Assembly: GCA_050996405.1 (NCBI GenBank)
Contig: JBPCRW010000180.1
Span: 1 to 32,833 of the forward strand
DNA length: 32,833 bases
Source: JBPCRW01 sp050996405
GTDB lineage: Bacteria > Acidobacteriota > Blastocatellia > Pyrinomonadales > Pyrinomonadaceae
Direction of reading: 5' to 3'
Shown: one piece after another, positions 1 to 6,354 of the stretch
Position numbering within the stretch: position 1 is the first letter of the stretch
Layout: every line of letters starts with the position of its first letter
Notes under the pieces: model-generated
Databases searched by the model: none
What the model was told of the DNA's origin: nothing
The model's input: the letters and a program-made list of their open reading frames with translations, nothing else
Position numbers and translations under genes: made by a program

Positions 1-30
1 GGATTGAAATTGGAAGGAAGCGTCGGTTAA
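1..30 (+). CDS. sufB: C-terminal end of SufB (partial)
   Basis: Frame 1 reads GLKLEGSVG then TAA, so only the last nine residues are in the window. SufB proteins, the Fe-S scaffold subunit of the SufBCD complex, characteristically end in a sequence of the form L-x-x-EGSVG or MEGSIG (from memory of the family). sufC and sufD lie downstream on the same strand and sufB is otherwise missing, which supports the call. The stop overlaps the next start (TAATG). Nine residues are little evidence, so the identity is inference. Confidence 0.6.
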   Translation, partial: GLKLEGSVG

Positions 31-431
31 TGAAACGTAAAACTCCGCAGGAAAAGAAAACTTTGAGTTATGCCAAAGATTGCCGAAATGTTTATGGCGA
101 AAATGATAAAACTTCGCGCGTATCGATTCGTCGAAACAAAACTTTTCCAACGCGCGCTTTTAGAAAAAATATCAACGATATTTTGCAAGGCGCAGTCGGC
201 GCTATAGATTTGGAAAAAGCTGAAGTATTGGACGTTAACATCAGAGCAATAAAGAGAAGAAGGTGGAAAAAATCTGCTGATATGCCGTTGGGTAAAATTG
301 TCAAAGAGCGGCTTGAAGCGGGAGAAAGACCGATTCGCAGAAAATTGAAGGGAGCGATGAGAAATATAGTCAAAAAGGAAGTTACTGAATATATTCTCAC
401 GAAAAACGGTTGGATGACGAAAAAACGATGA
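30..431 (+). CDS. Basic hypothetical protein, 133 aa
   Basis: I cannot assign a function. The protein is very rich in Lys and Arg throughout, has no signal peptide or membrane segment, and carries an N-terminal stretch KRKTPQEKKTLSYAKDCRN followed by YGEN and SRVSIRRNK. The ATG overlaps the upstream stop by one base, which suggests translational coupling to the putative sufB. It sits immediately before a HigA-type antitoxin, where a HigB toxin would normally be. It does not look like a RelE/HigB fold at sequence level: it is too long and too basic. A nucleic-acid-binding role is plausible but only inferred from charge. Confidence 0.6.
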   Translation: MKRKTPQEKKTLSYAKDCRNVYGENDKTSRVSIRRNKTFPTRAFRKNINDILQGAVGAIDLEKAEVLDVNIRAIKRRRWKKSADMPLGKIVKERLEAGERPIRRKLKGAMRNIVKKEVTEYILTKNGWMTKKR

Positions 432-477
432 AGACGCTTTTGAAGTTGAAATTGTCGATTATCATTGAGGTTTGAAT

Positions 478-774
478 ATGAAAAAATTAGAACCGATTCA
501 TCCGGGCGAAATTTTGCGGGAAGAATTTTTATTGCCGATGAAAGTCAGTCAATCGAAAATTGACGAAGACACAGGAATTTCTCTCAAGGAAATCGAGAAA
601 ATAATCGCCGGAAAATCGCCTGTTACGCCGAATGCGGCTTTGCGTCTGTCGCTTTATTTCGGTTTATCGGAAAGATTCTGGGTTAATCTGCAATCGCGCT
701 ACGACCTAGAAACAGAAAAGGATAAAGTCGCCGATAATTTAAAGAAAGAAGTCAGAATTTTGCAGGCGGCATAA
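478..774 (+). CDS. higA: HigA-family addiction-module antitoxin (orphan)
   Basis: A helix-turn-helix XRE-type antitoxin of the HigA/VapI family. The N-terminus IHPGEILREEFLLPMKVSQSK is the family hallmark, followed by the HTH (roughly residues 24-62) and the typical RFWVNLQSRYDLE segment. These proteins bind their own operator and neutralise a HigB mRNA endonuclease. No HigB is found on either side, so it looks orphaned. I prefer ATG 478 over the in-frame TTG at 472, because GAGG at 467-470 is 7 bases from the ATG and only 1 base from the TTG. Its stop is followed at once by a ridA remnant. Confidence 0.88.
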   Translation: MKKLEPIHPGEILREEFLLPMKVSQSKIDEDTGISLKEIEKIIAGKSPVTPNAALRLSLYFGLSERFWVNLQSRYDLETEKDKVADNLKKEVRILQAA

Positions 775-836
775 TTGAAAGTGAAAAAATCAAATTACCA
801 AACGCGCCTGAACCGCTCGGGCATTATTCGTCAGCC
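775..836 (+). pseudogene. Remnant of the ridA 5' end
   Basis: Bases 786-836 match 1488-1538, the start of the intact ridA, at 47 of 51 positions by eye. In that frame the remnant reads KIKLPNAPEPLGHYS, identical to RidA, then diverges and stops (TAA in GTATTTAAG, around 850). Three of the four differences are at third codon positions and silent, so the copy diverged while still coding. One A is missing from the run after the first codons, which puts any GTG 781 or TTG 775 start out of frame. It directly follows higA, as the intact ridA directly follows hepT. Confidence 0.85.
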
Positions 837-866
837 GTTGGGTGTATTTAAGAAATAAAAACGGAT

Positions 867-1184
867 ATGAATTTAGCTTTAGCCGAAAAAGAAAAAATCG
901 TCGAGATTTGTGAGCGTAACGACATCGAATTCTGCGCGTTGTTCGGTTCTTTTGCGCGCAGTGAGGCGGATGAAGAAAGCGATATTGATTTGCTGGTTCG
1001 ATTTTCCAAGCCGAAAGGAATTGATTGGCTTGATGCGGCATTTGAGATTGAAGATACGCTCGGCAGGAAGGTTGATTTGGTAACCGAAAAATCGCTGCAT
1101 CCGCTGATTCGGGAAAGCGTTTTCGAGAATTTGCAGATTTTTTATGGAGAAAGAAAACGTGATTCGACTGAAGCACATCCTTGA
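867..1184 (+). CDS. mntA: MntA-type nucleotidyltransferase antitoxin
   Basis: A minimal nucleotidyltransferase of 105 residues. The catalytic pattern GS-x10-DxD is intact (GSFARSEADEESDID, about residues 28-42). In characterised MntA/HepT pairs this protein AMPylates a tyrosine of the HEPN toxin and so silences it. The gene overlaps the following HEPN gene by about 40 bases (or 26 if the toxin starts at GTG 1159), which is usual for these modules. ATG 867 is preceded by a weak purine stretch (ACGGAT). It lies between a ridA remnant and the intact ridA, which suggests insertion. Family assignment is confident; toxin-antitoxin activity here is inferred. Confidence 0.9.
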   Translation: MNLALAEKEKIVEICERNDIEFCALFGSFARSEADEESDIDLLVRFSKPKGIDWLDAAFEIEDTLGRKVDLVTEKSLHPLIRESVFENLQIFYGERKRDSTEAHP

Positions 1185-1485
1185 GTCAATCGGCAAAATT
1201 GAAGATTATTTGCTGAATTTCGATGAAGAAAAGTTCGGCAAAGATAATTTGCGGCAAGATGCCGTCGTTCGCCAACTCGAAATTATCGGCGAAGCGAGCA
1301 AAAAATTGACAATTAAATTGAAGGAAAGCCATCCGCAAATCGAGTGGCGCAAAATGGCAGGCACACGCGACCGTTTGGCGCACGGATATTTTTCGGTTGA
1401 CATCGAAATCGTCTGGCGAATTACGCAGGAATTTTTGCCTTCTTTGAAAACGGAAATTAAAAAGATTTTGGAGAATTTGAGTTGA
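1144..1485 (+). CDS. hepT: HepT-type HEPN RNase toxin
   Basis: A HEPN-domain protein of 113 residues (DUF86/HepT family). The RNase motif R-x4-H-x-Y is present as RDRLAHGY near residues 75-82; its Tyr is the residue AMPylated by MntA in studied systems. The protein is alpha-helical and complete in length. ATG 1144 is possible, but GTG 1159 has a GGAGA at 1146-1150 at good spacing, and then begins VIRLKHILESIGKIEDY, which fits the family start. The stop TGA shares bases with the TTG start of ridA (TTGA at 1482-1485), so ridA is probably translated by coupling. The catalytic residues look intact, so the toxin is presumably active. Confidence 0.9.
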   Translation: MEKENVIRLKHILESIGKIEDYLLNFDEEKFGKDNLRQDAVVRQLEIIGEASKKLTIKLKESHPQIEWRKMAGTRDRLAHGYFSVDIEIVWRITQEFLPSLKTEIKKILENLS

Positions 1486-1874
1486 AAAAAATTAAATTGC
1501 CAAACGCGCCTGAACCGCTTGGGCATTATTCGCCAGCCATCGTGCATAACGGCTTGATTTTTGTGTCGGGGCAATTACCGATGAATCACGCGACTGGTGA
1601 AGCCGAAGCAGGCGCGATTGAACGGCAAACGGAGCTTGCTTTGCGGAATGTCGAAGAAATTTTACACGCGGCGGGAAGCGATTTGAATCACGTTTTGCAG
1701 TTCACGATTTATGTTTCGGAGATGGAACTTTGGGATAAAGTCAACGAAGTTTATGCGCGAATTTTGGGCGCGCATAAACCGGCGCGGGCGATTGTGCCGG
1801 TCAATAATTTGCATTTCGACGCGCAGATTGAAATTCAGGCAATCGCGGCGGTTATTAGAAACAATGAAGTATGA
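1482..1874 (+). CDS. ridA: RidA family enamine/imine deaminase
   Basis: RidA (YjgF/YER057c/UK114 family) hydrolyses reactive enamines and imines such as 2-aminoacrylate released by PLP enzymes. The 130-residue length is normal. Family features seen are GLIFVSGQLPM, the R in PARAIVPV that corresponds to the carboxylate-binding arginine, and the C-terminal IEIQAIA block. The start is TTG at 1482 with GGAGA at 1470-1474 eight bases upstream, overlapping the hepT stop. The first 19 codons are duplicated upstream at 786-836. RidA protects PLP enzymes, and SufS downstream is one, but a functional link is speculation. Confidence 0.93.
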   Translation: MKKIKLPNAPEPLGHYSPAIVHNGLIFVSGQLPMNHATGEAEAGAIERQTELALRNVEEILHAAGSDLNHVLQFTIYVSEMELWDKVNEVYARILGAHKPARAIVPVNNLHFDAQIEIQAIAAVIRNNEV

Positions 1875-1920
1875 ACGCTGAAATCAAGCGGTTTTTAATT
1901 CAGCGTTCCGAATTCAGCAT
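1873..1920. repeat. Short inverted/tandem repeat between ridA and phzF
   Basis: GAACGCTGAA (1873-1882) pairs perfectly with TTCAGCGTTC (1899-1908), a 10-bp stem with a 16-base loop. The right arm is followed by a second variant of the same phrase (GAATTCAGCAT, 1910-1920). It begins inside the ridA stop codon and ends 8 bases before the phzF start. There is no T-run, so a classical terminator is unlikely. It belongs with the other phrase repeats in this window. Confidence 0.7.
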
Positions 1921-1928
1921 TATAAATT

Positions 1929-2708
1929 ATGAATCTTCAAATTTTTCAAGTTGATGCTTTTACAAACAAAACTTTCGGCGGAAATCCGGCGGCGGTTTGT
2001 CCGCTTGAAAATTGGCTGGATGCCGGATTGATGCAGAAAATCGCGCTCGAAAATAATCTTTCGGAGACGGCGTTTTTCGTCAAGAAAAATGATGTGTATG
2101 AACTTCGCTGGTTCACGCCGACGTTTGAAATTGACCTTTGCGGACATGCAACTCTGGCTTCGGCTTTTGTGATTTTTGACGTTTTGGGTTCAAACGAAAA
2201 GGTTTTAAAGTTCCAGACGAAAAGCGGACTTTTGACGGTTGAAAAAGAAAACGATTTGCTGGTTTTGGATTTTCCGTCGCGTGCCGCAAAAAGATGCGAA
2301 ACGCCGAAAGGTTTGGTTGAAGCAATTGGCAAAACGCCGTCGGAAGTTTTAAAAGCGCGTGATTATTTGATGATTTACAAATCCGAAACGGAAGTTTGCG
2401 CGATAAATCCGAACTTTGCCGAGCTTTTAAAAATTGGTGCCCACGCCTTTATCGTCACGGCGAAGGGAAAAAATTGCGATTTTGTGTCGCGCTTCTTCGC
2501 GCCCGAAGTCGGAGTATTTGAAGACCCCGTGACGGGTTCGGCGCATTGCACACTGATTCCGTATTGGGCGGAAAAATTGGGTAAGGACAAACTTTTCGCG
2601 CGGCAGGTTTCGGCTCGCGGCGGCGAATTATTTTGTGAACTAAAGGGCGACAGGGTGAAAATCGGCGGCAACGCAACGCTTTATTTGAAAGGTGAAATTT
2701 ATATTTGA
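1929..2708 (+). CDS. PhzF family isomerase/epimerase-like protein
   Basis: A 259-residue PhzF-family protein with the diaminopimelate-epimerase-like double fold. Motifs seen: VDAFTNKTFGGNPAAV at the N-terminus; LSETAFF, whose Glu matches the catalytic residue of PhzF; the DLCGHATLASA block; and EDPVTGSAHC in the C-terminal domain. PhzF itself isomerises dihydro-hydroxyanthranilate in phenazine synthesis. No other phenazine gene is here, so the substrate is unknown and the paralogous YHI9/YddE group is more likely. It lies 14 bases before sufC, with its stop TGA inside the sufC leader's GAGG. It therefore now sits inside the suf operon. Confidence 0.93.
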   Translation: MNLQIFQVDAFTNKTFGGNPAAVCPLENWLDAGLMQKIALENNLSETAFFVKKNDVYELRWFTPTFEIDLCGHATLASAFVIFDVLGSNEKVLKFQTKSGLLTVEKENDLLVLDFPSRAAKRCETPKGLVEAIGKTPSEVLKARDYLMIYKSETEVCAINPNFAELLKIGAHAFIVTAKGKNCDFVSRFFAPEVGVFEDPVTGSAHCTLIPYWAEKLGKDKLFARQVSARGGELFCELKGDRVKIGGNATLYLKGEIYI

Positions 2709-2722
2709 GGAATTACTGAAAA

Positions 2723-3478
2723 ATGTTATTGGAAATCAAAGATTTACACGCCGCGATTGACGGCAAAGAAATTTTAAGGGGCGTGAATTTGCAGATTAAC
2801 AAAGGCGAAGTTCACGCGATTATGGGTCCGAACGGTTCGGGCAAATCCACTCTGGCGAAAGTTCTCGCCGGTCATCCGTCGTATGAAGTGACACAGGGCG
2901 AAGTGCTTTACGAAGGCAAAAATCTTTTGGAATTAGAGCCGGACGCGCGCGCGCGCGAAGGAATTTTTCTGGCGTTTCAATATCCGGTCGAAGTTCCGGG
3001 CGTGTCGAATTCGCAGTTTTTGCGGCTCGCGTATAACGAGAAAATGAAGCATCTCGGCACGGAAGAACTCGACCCGCTTGAATTCAATGATTATTTGAAG
3101 GAAAAAGCGAAAATCGTTGAAATGGACAAGAGCTTTTTCAATCGTTCGGTCAACGAAGGCTTTTCCGGCGGAGAGAAAAAGCGCAACGAGATTCTGCAAA
3201 TGGCGGTTTTAAATCCGACGCTGGCGATTCTGGACGAAACCGATTCCGGTCTGGACATCGACGCGCTAAGAATTGTTGCCGAAGGCGTGAATAAATTGAG
3301 AAGTTCCGAAAACGCGATAATTCTGGTGACGCATTATCAACGCCTCTTAAATTACATCGAACCGGATTTCGTTCACGTTTTGGCGGGCGGAAAAATCGTC
3401 AAGGAAGGCGGCAAGGAATTAGCTCTGGAACTTGAAGAAAAAGGCTACGATTGGGTGAAAACGGCGAACGCGAAATAG
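2723..3478 (+). CDS. sufC: SufC, Fe-S assembly ATPase
   Basis: ABC-type ATPase of the SufBCD scaffold, 251 residues. Walker A GPNGSGKST (about residues 35-43), the SufC-type signature FSGGEKKRNEI, Walker B LAILDETDSGLD and the switch His in LVTHYQR are all visible. SufC drives conformational change of SufB-SufD during cluster assembly in the cytoplasm and is not a transporter. GAGG at 2707-2710 lies 12 bases before the ATG. It is followed by sufD after 12 bases, but its usual partner sufB is not adjacent: phzF precedes it. Confidence 0.98.
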   Translation: MLLEIKDLHAAIDGKEILRGVNLQINKGEVHAIMGPNGSGKSTLAKVLAGHPSYEVTQGEVLYEGKNLLELEPDARAREGIFLAFQYPVEVPGVSNSQFLRLAYNEKMKHLGTEELDPLEFNDYLKEKAKIVEMDKSFFNRSVNEGFSGGEKKRNEILQMAVLNPTLAILDETDSGLDIDALRIVAEGVNKLRSSENAIILVTHYQRLLNYIEPDFVHVLAGGKIVKEGGKELALELEEKGYDWVKTANAK

Positions 3479-3490
3479 GAAAAATTACAA

Positions 3491-4798
3491 ATGCAAGCAG
3501 GAAAGGAAACAATTTACAACACTGAATTTCAGCAAAATCTGAATGCGGCGAATCAGCCGGATTGGTTGAAAAAAATGCGCGAAAAGGCTTTCCGATTTTT
3601 TACGGAAAACGGTTTTCCGACCATCGAAAATGAGGAATGGAAATATACGAACGTCGCGCCGATTGGGCGTGAAAATTTTCACGTCGGGGAAAGCGCGAAT
3701 TTTACTTCGGAAACTGTCGTGCCGTTCGTTTTCGACGAATCGAAAGAAAGCATTTTGGTTTTCACGAACGGCAATTTCGACAAAAACTTATCGAATTTGA
3801 ACGCAATAAAAGACGCAGGCATTTTGAGTTTTTCCGAAGCCCTGAAAAACGAAAAACGCGCCGGAATTTTGCGGGCGAAACTCGGAAGTTTGGTTAATTC
3901 CGAAAAGAATGCTTTTACGGCTTTGAATACGGCTTTTATTGACGAAGGCGTTTTTATACATTTACCGAAAGGCGTAAAAATTGATGCGCCCGTTCAGCTT
4001 TTATTCTTGACCGGCGAAGGCAAAGTTTCATTTCCGCGCGTTTTGATTATCGCGGAAAATTTTGCTGAAGCGACGATTATCGAAACCTATAATCGCGCCG
4101 CCGAAACAAAATATTTAACAAACTCGGTCGTCGAAATTTCAATTTCGGATGAAGCGAAAATCAAACATTTCCGCGTCCAGCGCGAATCGCATTCCGCGTT
4201 TCACGTTTCTAATACGGCGGCGGAAATCGGGCGCGGCGCGGTTTATGACACGACGGCAATTAATCTCGGCGCGCGCATTTCGCGCCACGATGTCGGCTTG
4301 AAATTCAACGCGCCGGGCGGCGAAGCGTTTGTTGACGGGCTTTATTTTCTGGGCGGCGAGCAGCATCACGACACGCATTCGGTCATCGCGCACGATGTGC
4401 CAAACTGCACTTCGCATCAAACTTACAAGGGAATTTTAAACGATAAATCGCGCGGCGTATTTAATGGCAAAGTTTTCGTCGCCGTCGGCGCGCACGGGAC
4501 GGACGGTTATCAATCAAACAAAAATCTGCTGTTGTCAAATGAGGCGCGAGTTGATACGAAACCGCAACTTGAGATTTTCAACGACGACGTAAAATGTTCG
4601 CACGGCGCAACCGTCGGGCAACTCGAAGAAGAAGAATTATTTTATCTTTTGAGTCGCGGTTTGAATGAAACTTTAGCCAAAAACCTTTTAACCTACGGAT
4701 TTGCGGAAGAAATCGTCAACAAAATCGAAATCGAATCTATTAAAAAACAACTCGACGAAGCGATTTTGAATCGCTTGAACGCAAGTTTGGAAGCGTAA
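3491..4798 (+). CDS. sufD: SufD, Fe-S assembly scaffold subunit
   Basis: SufD, 435 residues, partner of SufB and SufC. The N-terminal helical region contains PTIENEEWKYTNVAPI, a family marker. The beta-helix core ends in KCSHGATVGQLEEEELFYLLSRGL (about residues 369-392); its Cys/His stretch lies at the SufB-SufD interface where the nascent cluster forms. SufD lacks the extra cysteines of SufB, and the length fits SufD. It is co-transcribed with sufC by position. Confidence 0.97.
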   Translation: MQAGKETIYNTEFQQNLNAANQPDWLKKMREKAFRFFTENGFPTIENEEWKYTNVAPIGRENFHVGESANFTSETVVPFVFDESKESILVFTNGNFDKNLSNLNAIKDAGILSFSEALKNEKRAGILRAKLGSLVNSEKNAFTALNTAFIDEGVFIHLPKGVKIDAPVQLLFLTGEGKVSFPRVLIIAENFAEATIIETYNRAAETKYLTNSVVEISISDEAKIKHFRVQRESHSAFHVSNTAAEIGRGAVYDTTAINLGARISRHDVGLKFNAPGGEAFVDGLYFLGGEQHHDTHSVIAHDVPNCTSHQTYKGILNDKSRGVFNGKVFVAVGAHGTDGYQSNKNLLLSNEARVDTKPQLEIFNDDVKCSHGATVGQLEEEELFYLLSRGLNETLAKNLLTYGFAEEIVNKIEIESIKKQLDEAILNRLNASLEA

Positions 4799-4801
4799 AA
4801 T

Positions 4802-5073
4802 ATGAAAAGGTAAATGCATTTCTGACAATTCTATGTTTAATTTCGATTGCCGGATTATTAATTACATTTGGGCTACATCAGTATCATAATTCTTTTGATC
4901 CTTATAGCTGGCTAGACCCGACTAGAGAAGATGATTACAGTCGCTACCTGTGGAATGTCCGTAAAGATTTATATCGTTGGTGGCTATTAATATTCTTAAT
5001 TTTGACGATTTTTTCTGGAATAATTCCTGTATTTAATTGGTTGATAAACAGAAAGAAAATAACTTTCAAGTAA
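4802..5073 (+). pseudogene. Small two-helix membrane ORF with frameshifted start
   Basis: In the frame 4810-5073 there are 87 sense codons without a stop. They encode an N-terminal hydrophobic segment (FLTILCLISIAGLLITFG), a polar loop with FDPYSWLDP and YRWW, and a second hydrophobic segment (WWLLIFLILTIFSGIIPVF) before a basic tail ending ITFK. No in-frame ATG exists. ATG 4802, 8 bases after GGAAG in the sufD end, reads MKR-stop. One additional A in the AAAA run would fuse it to the long frame (MKKVNAFLT...). So this is either a recently broken gene or a base-call error. The gene is much more AT-rich than sufD and sufS. No family recognised. Confidence 0.6.
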
Positions 5074-5092
5074 ATCTTTGTATTCATATAAT
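5064..5092 (+). promoter_or_regulatory. Possible promoter before sufS
   Basis: A perfect -10 TATAAT at 5087-5092 lies 17 bases after a weak TTTCAA (5064-5069, three of six matches). Transcription would start near 5099, only about 5 bases before ATG 5104. This favours the in-frame ATG 5125 as the real sufS start, or means the promoter is fortuitous. Confidence 0.3.
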
Positions 5093-5103
5093 GAGATAAA
5101 AAT

Positions 5104-6345
5104 ATGACAGCAGTAAAAGAAATGAGCAATTGGAACGTTGAAAAAATCAGGAAAGACTTTCCTGTTCTCGCGCAGACGGTGAACGGAAAACCGCTGGTTT
5201 ATCTGGATAACGGCGCGTCTTCGCAAGTGCCGAATTTGGTGATTGAACGCGGTTCAAAATATTTGCAGGAAGAACATTCAAACATTCATCGCGGCGTGCA
5301 TTATTTGTCGCAGCATGCGACGACCGCCTATGAAGCGGCGCGGGAAAAGGTCAAAAGATTTATCAACGCCAAAGAAGCGAAGGAATGTATTTTCGTGCGC
5401 GGCACGACCGAAGGCGTAAATCTCGCGGCGTATTCTTACGGCAGAAAATTTGTCGGCGAAGGCGACGAGATAATTATTTCCGCGATGGAACATCACGCCA
5501 ATATTATTCCGTGGCAAATTTTGGCGGAAGAAAAGGGCGCGAAACTGAAAGTAATTCCGATGAACGAGCGCGGCGAATTGATTATCGAAGAATACGAAAA
5601 TCTTTTGAACGAACGGACGAGAATTGTCGCGCTGGCGCACGTTTCAAATTCGCTCGGCACGGTTAATCCAATTAAAGAAATGATTCAAACGGCGCATAAA
5701 TTCGGCGTTCCGGTGCTGGTTGACGGCGCGCAGGCAGTTCCGCATTTTCCGGTTGACGTGCAGGATTTGGACGCGGATTTTTATACATTTTCCGGTCATA
5801 AAATGTTCGCGCCGACCGGCAGCGGCGTGCTTTACGGCAAAAAGGAATTTTTGGAGAAAATGCCGCCGTATCAAACCGGCGGCGGAATGATTCGCACCGT
5901 CACGTTTGAAAAAACAACCTACGCGCCGATTCCCGAAAAGTTTGAAGCCGGAACTCCGGCAATCGCGGCGAACATCGGATTAGGCGCGGCGATTGACTAT
6001 TTAGATTCGATTGATTTTGAAGCCGCCGCAAAATATGAACACGAACTTTTAAATTACGCGACGGAAAAATTATCGGCAATCGAAGGCGTTCGCATTATCG
6101 GAACTGCAAAAGAGAAAGCGTCGGTTTTGTCGTTCACCATCGAAAACGTTCATCCGCACGACATCGGCACAATTTTAGACCAATCGGGCATTGCAATTCG
6201 CGCCGGACATCACTGCGCCCAACCCGTCATGCAGTTTTTCCAAGTTCCGGCGACGGCTCGCGCTTCGTTCGCTTTTTATAATACGAAGGAAGAAGTTGAC
6301 GTTTTGGCGGATTCGATTCAGAAAGTGATTGACGTTTTTGCTTAA
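5104..6345 (+). CDS. sufS: SufS, cysteine desulfurase
   Basis: Type II, PLP-dependent cysteine desulfurase that supplies persulfide sulfur for Fe-S assembly. The PLP lysine is in SGHKMFAPTG (K233), and the catalytic cysteine is in RAGHHCAQP (C371), the SufS/CsdA-type short loop. HHANIIPWQ and the TGGGMI segment are also typical. The 413-residue length is normal. The frame opens at ATG 5104, but ATG 5125 gives MSNWNVEKIRKDFPVL, the usual family start, with AAAGAA upstream; either is possible. Its normal downstream partner sufU is now about 2 kb away. Confidence 0.97.
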   Translation: MTAVKEMSNWNVEKIRKDFPVLAQTVNGKPLVYLDNGASSQVPNLVIERGSKYLQEEHSNIHRGVHYLSQHATTAYEAAREKVKRFINAKEAKECIFVRGTTEGVNLAAYSYGRKFVGEGDEIIISAMEHHANIIPWQILAEEKGAKLKVIPMNERGELIIEEYENLLNERTRIVALAHVSNSLGTVNPIKEMIQTAHKFGVPVLVDGAQAVPHFPVDVQDLDADFYTFSGHKMFAPTGSGVLYGKKEFLEKMPPYQTGGGMIRTVTFEKTTYAPIPEKFEAGTPAIAANIGLGAAIDYLDSIDFEAAAKYEHELLNYATEKLSAIEGVRIIGTAKEKASVLSFTIENVHPHDIGTILDQSGIAIRAGHHCAQPVMQFFQVPATARASFAFYNTKEEVDVLADSIQKVIDVFA

Positions 6346-6354
6346 AAAATTGCT

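Noticed and set aside
1929..2708. Phenazine biosynthesis cluster from the PhzF homologue
   Set aside because: No other phz gene nearby; the PhzF family is widespread and mostly of unknown substrate.
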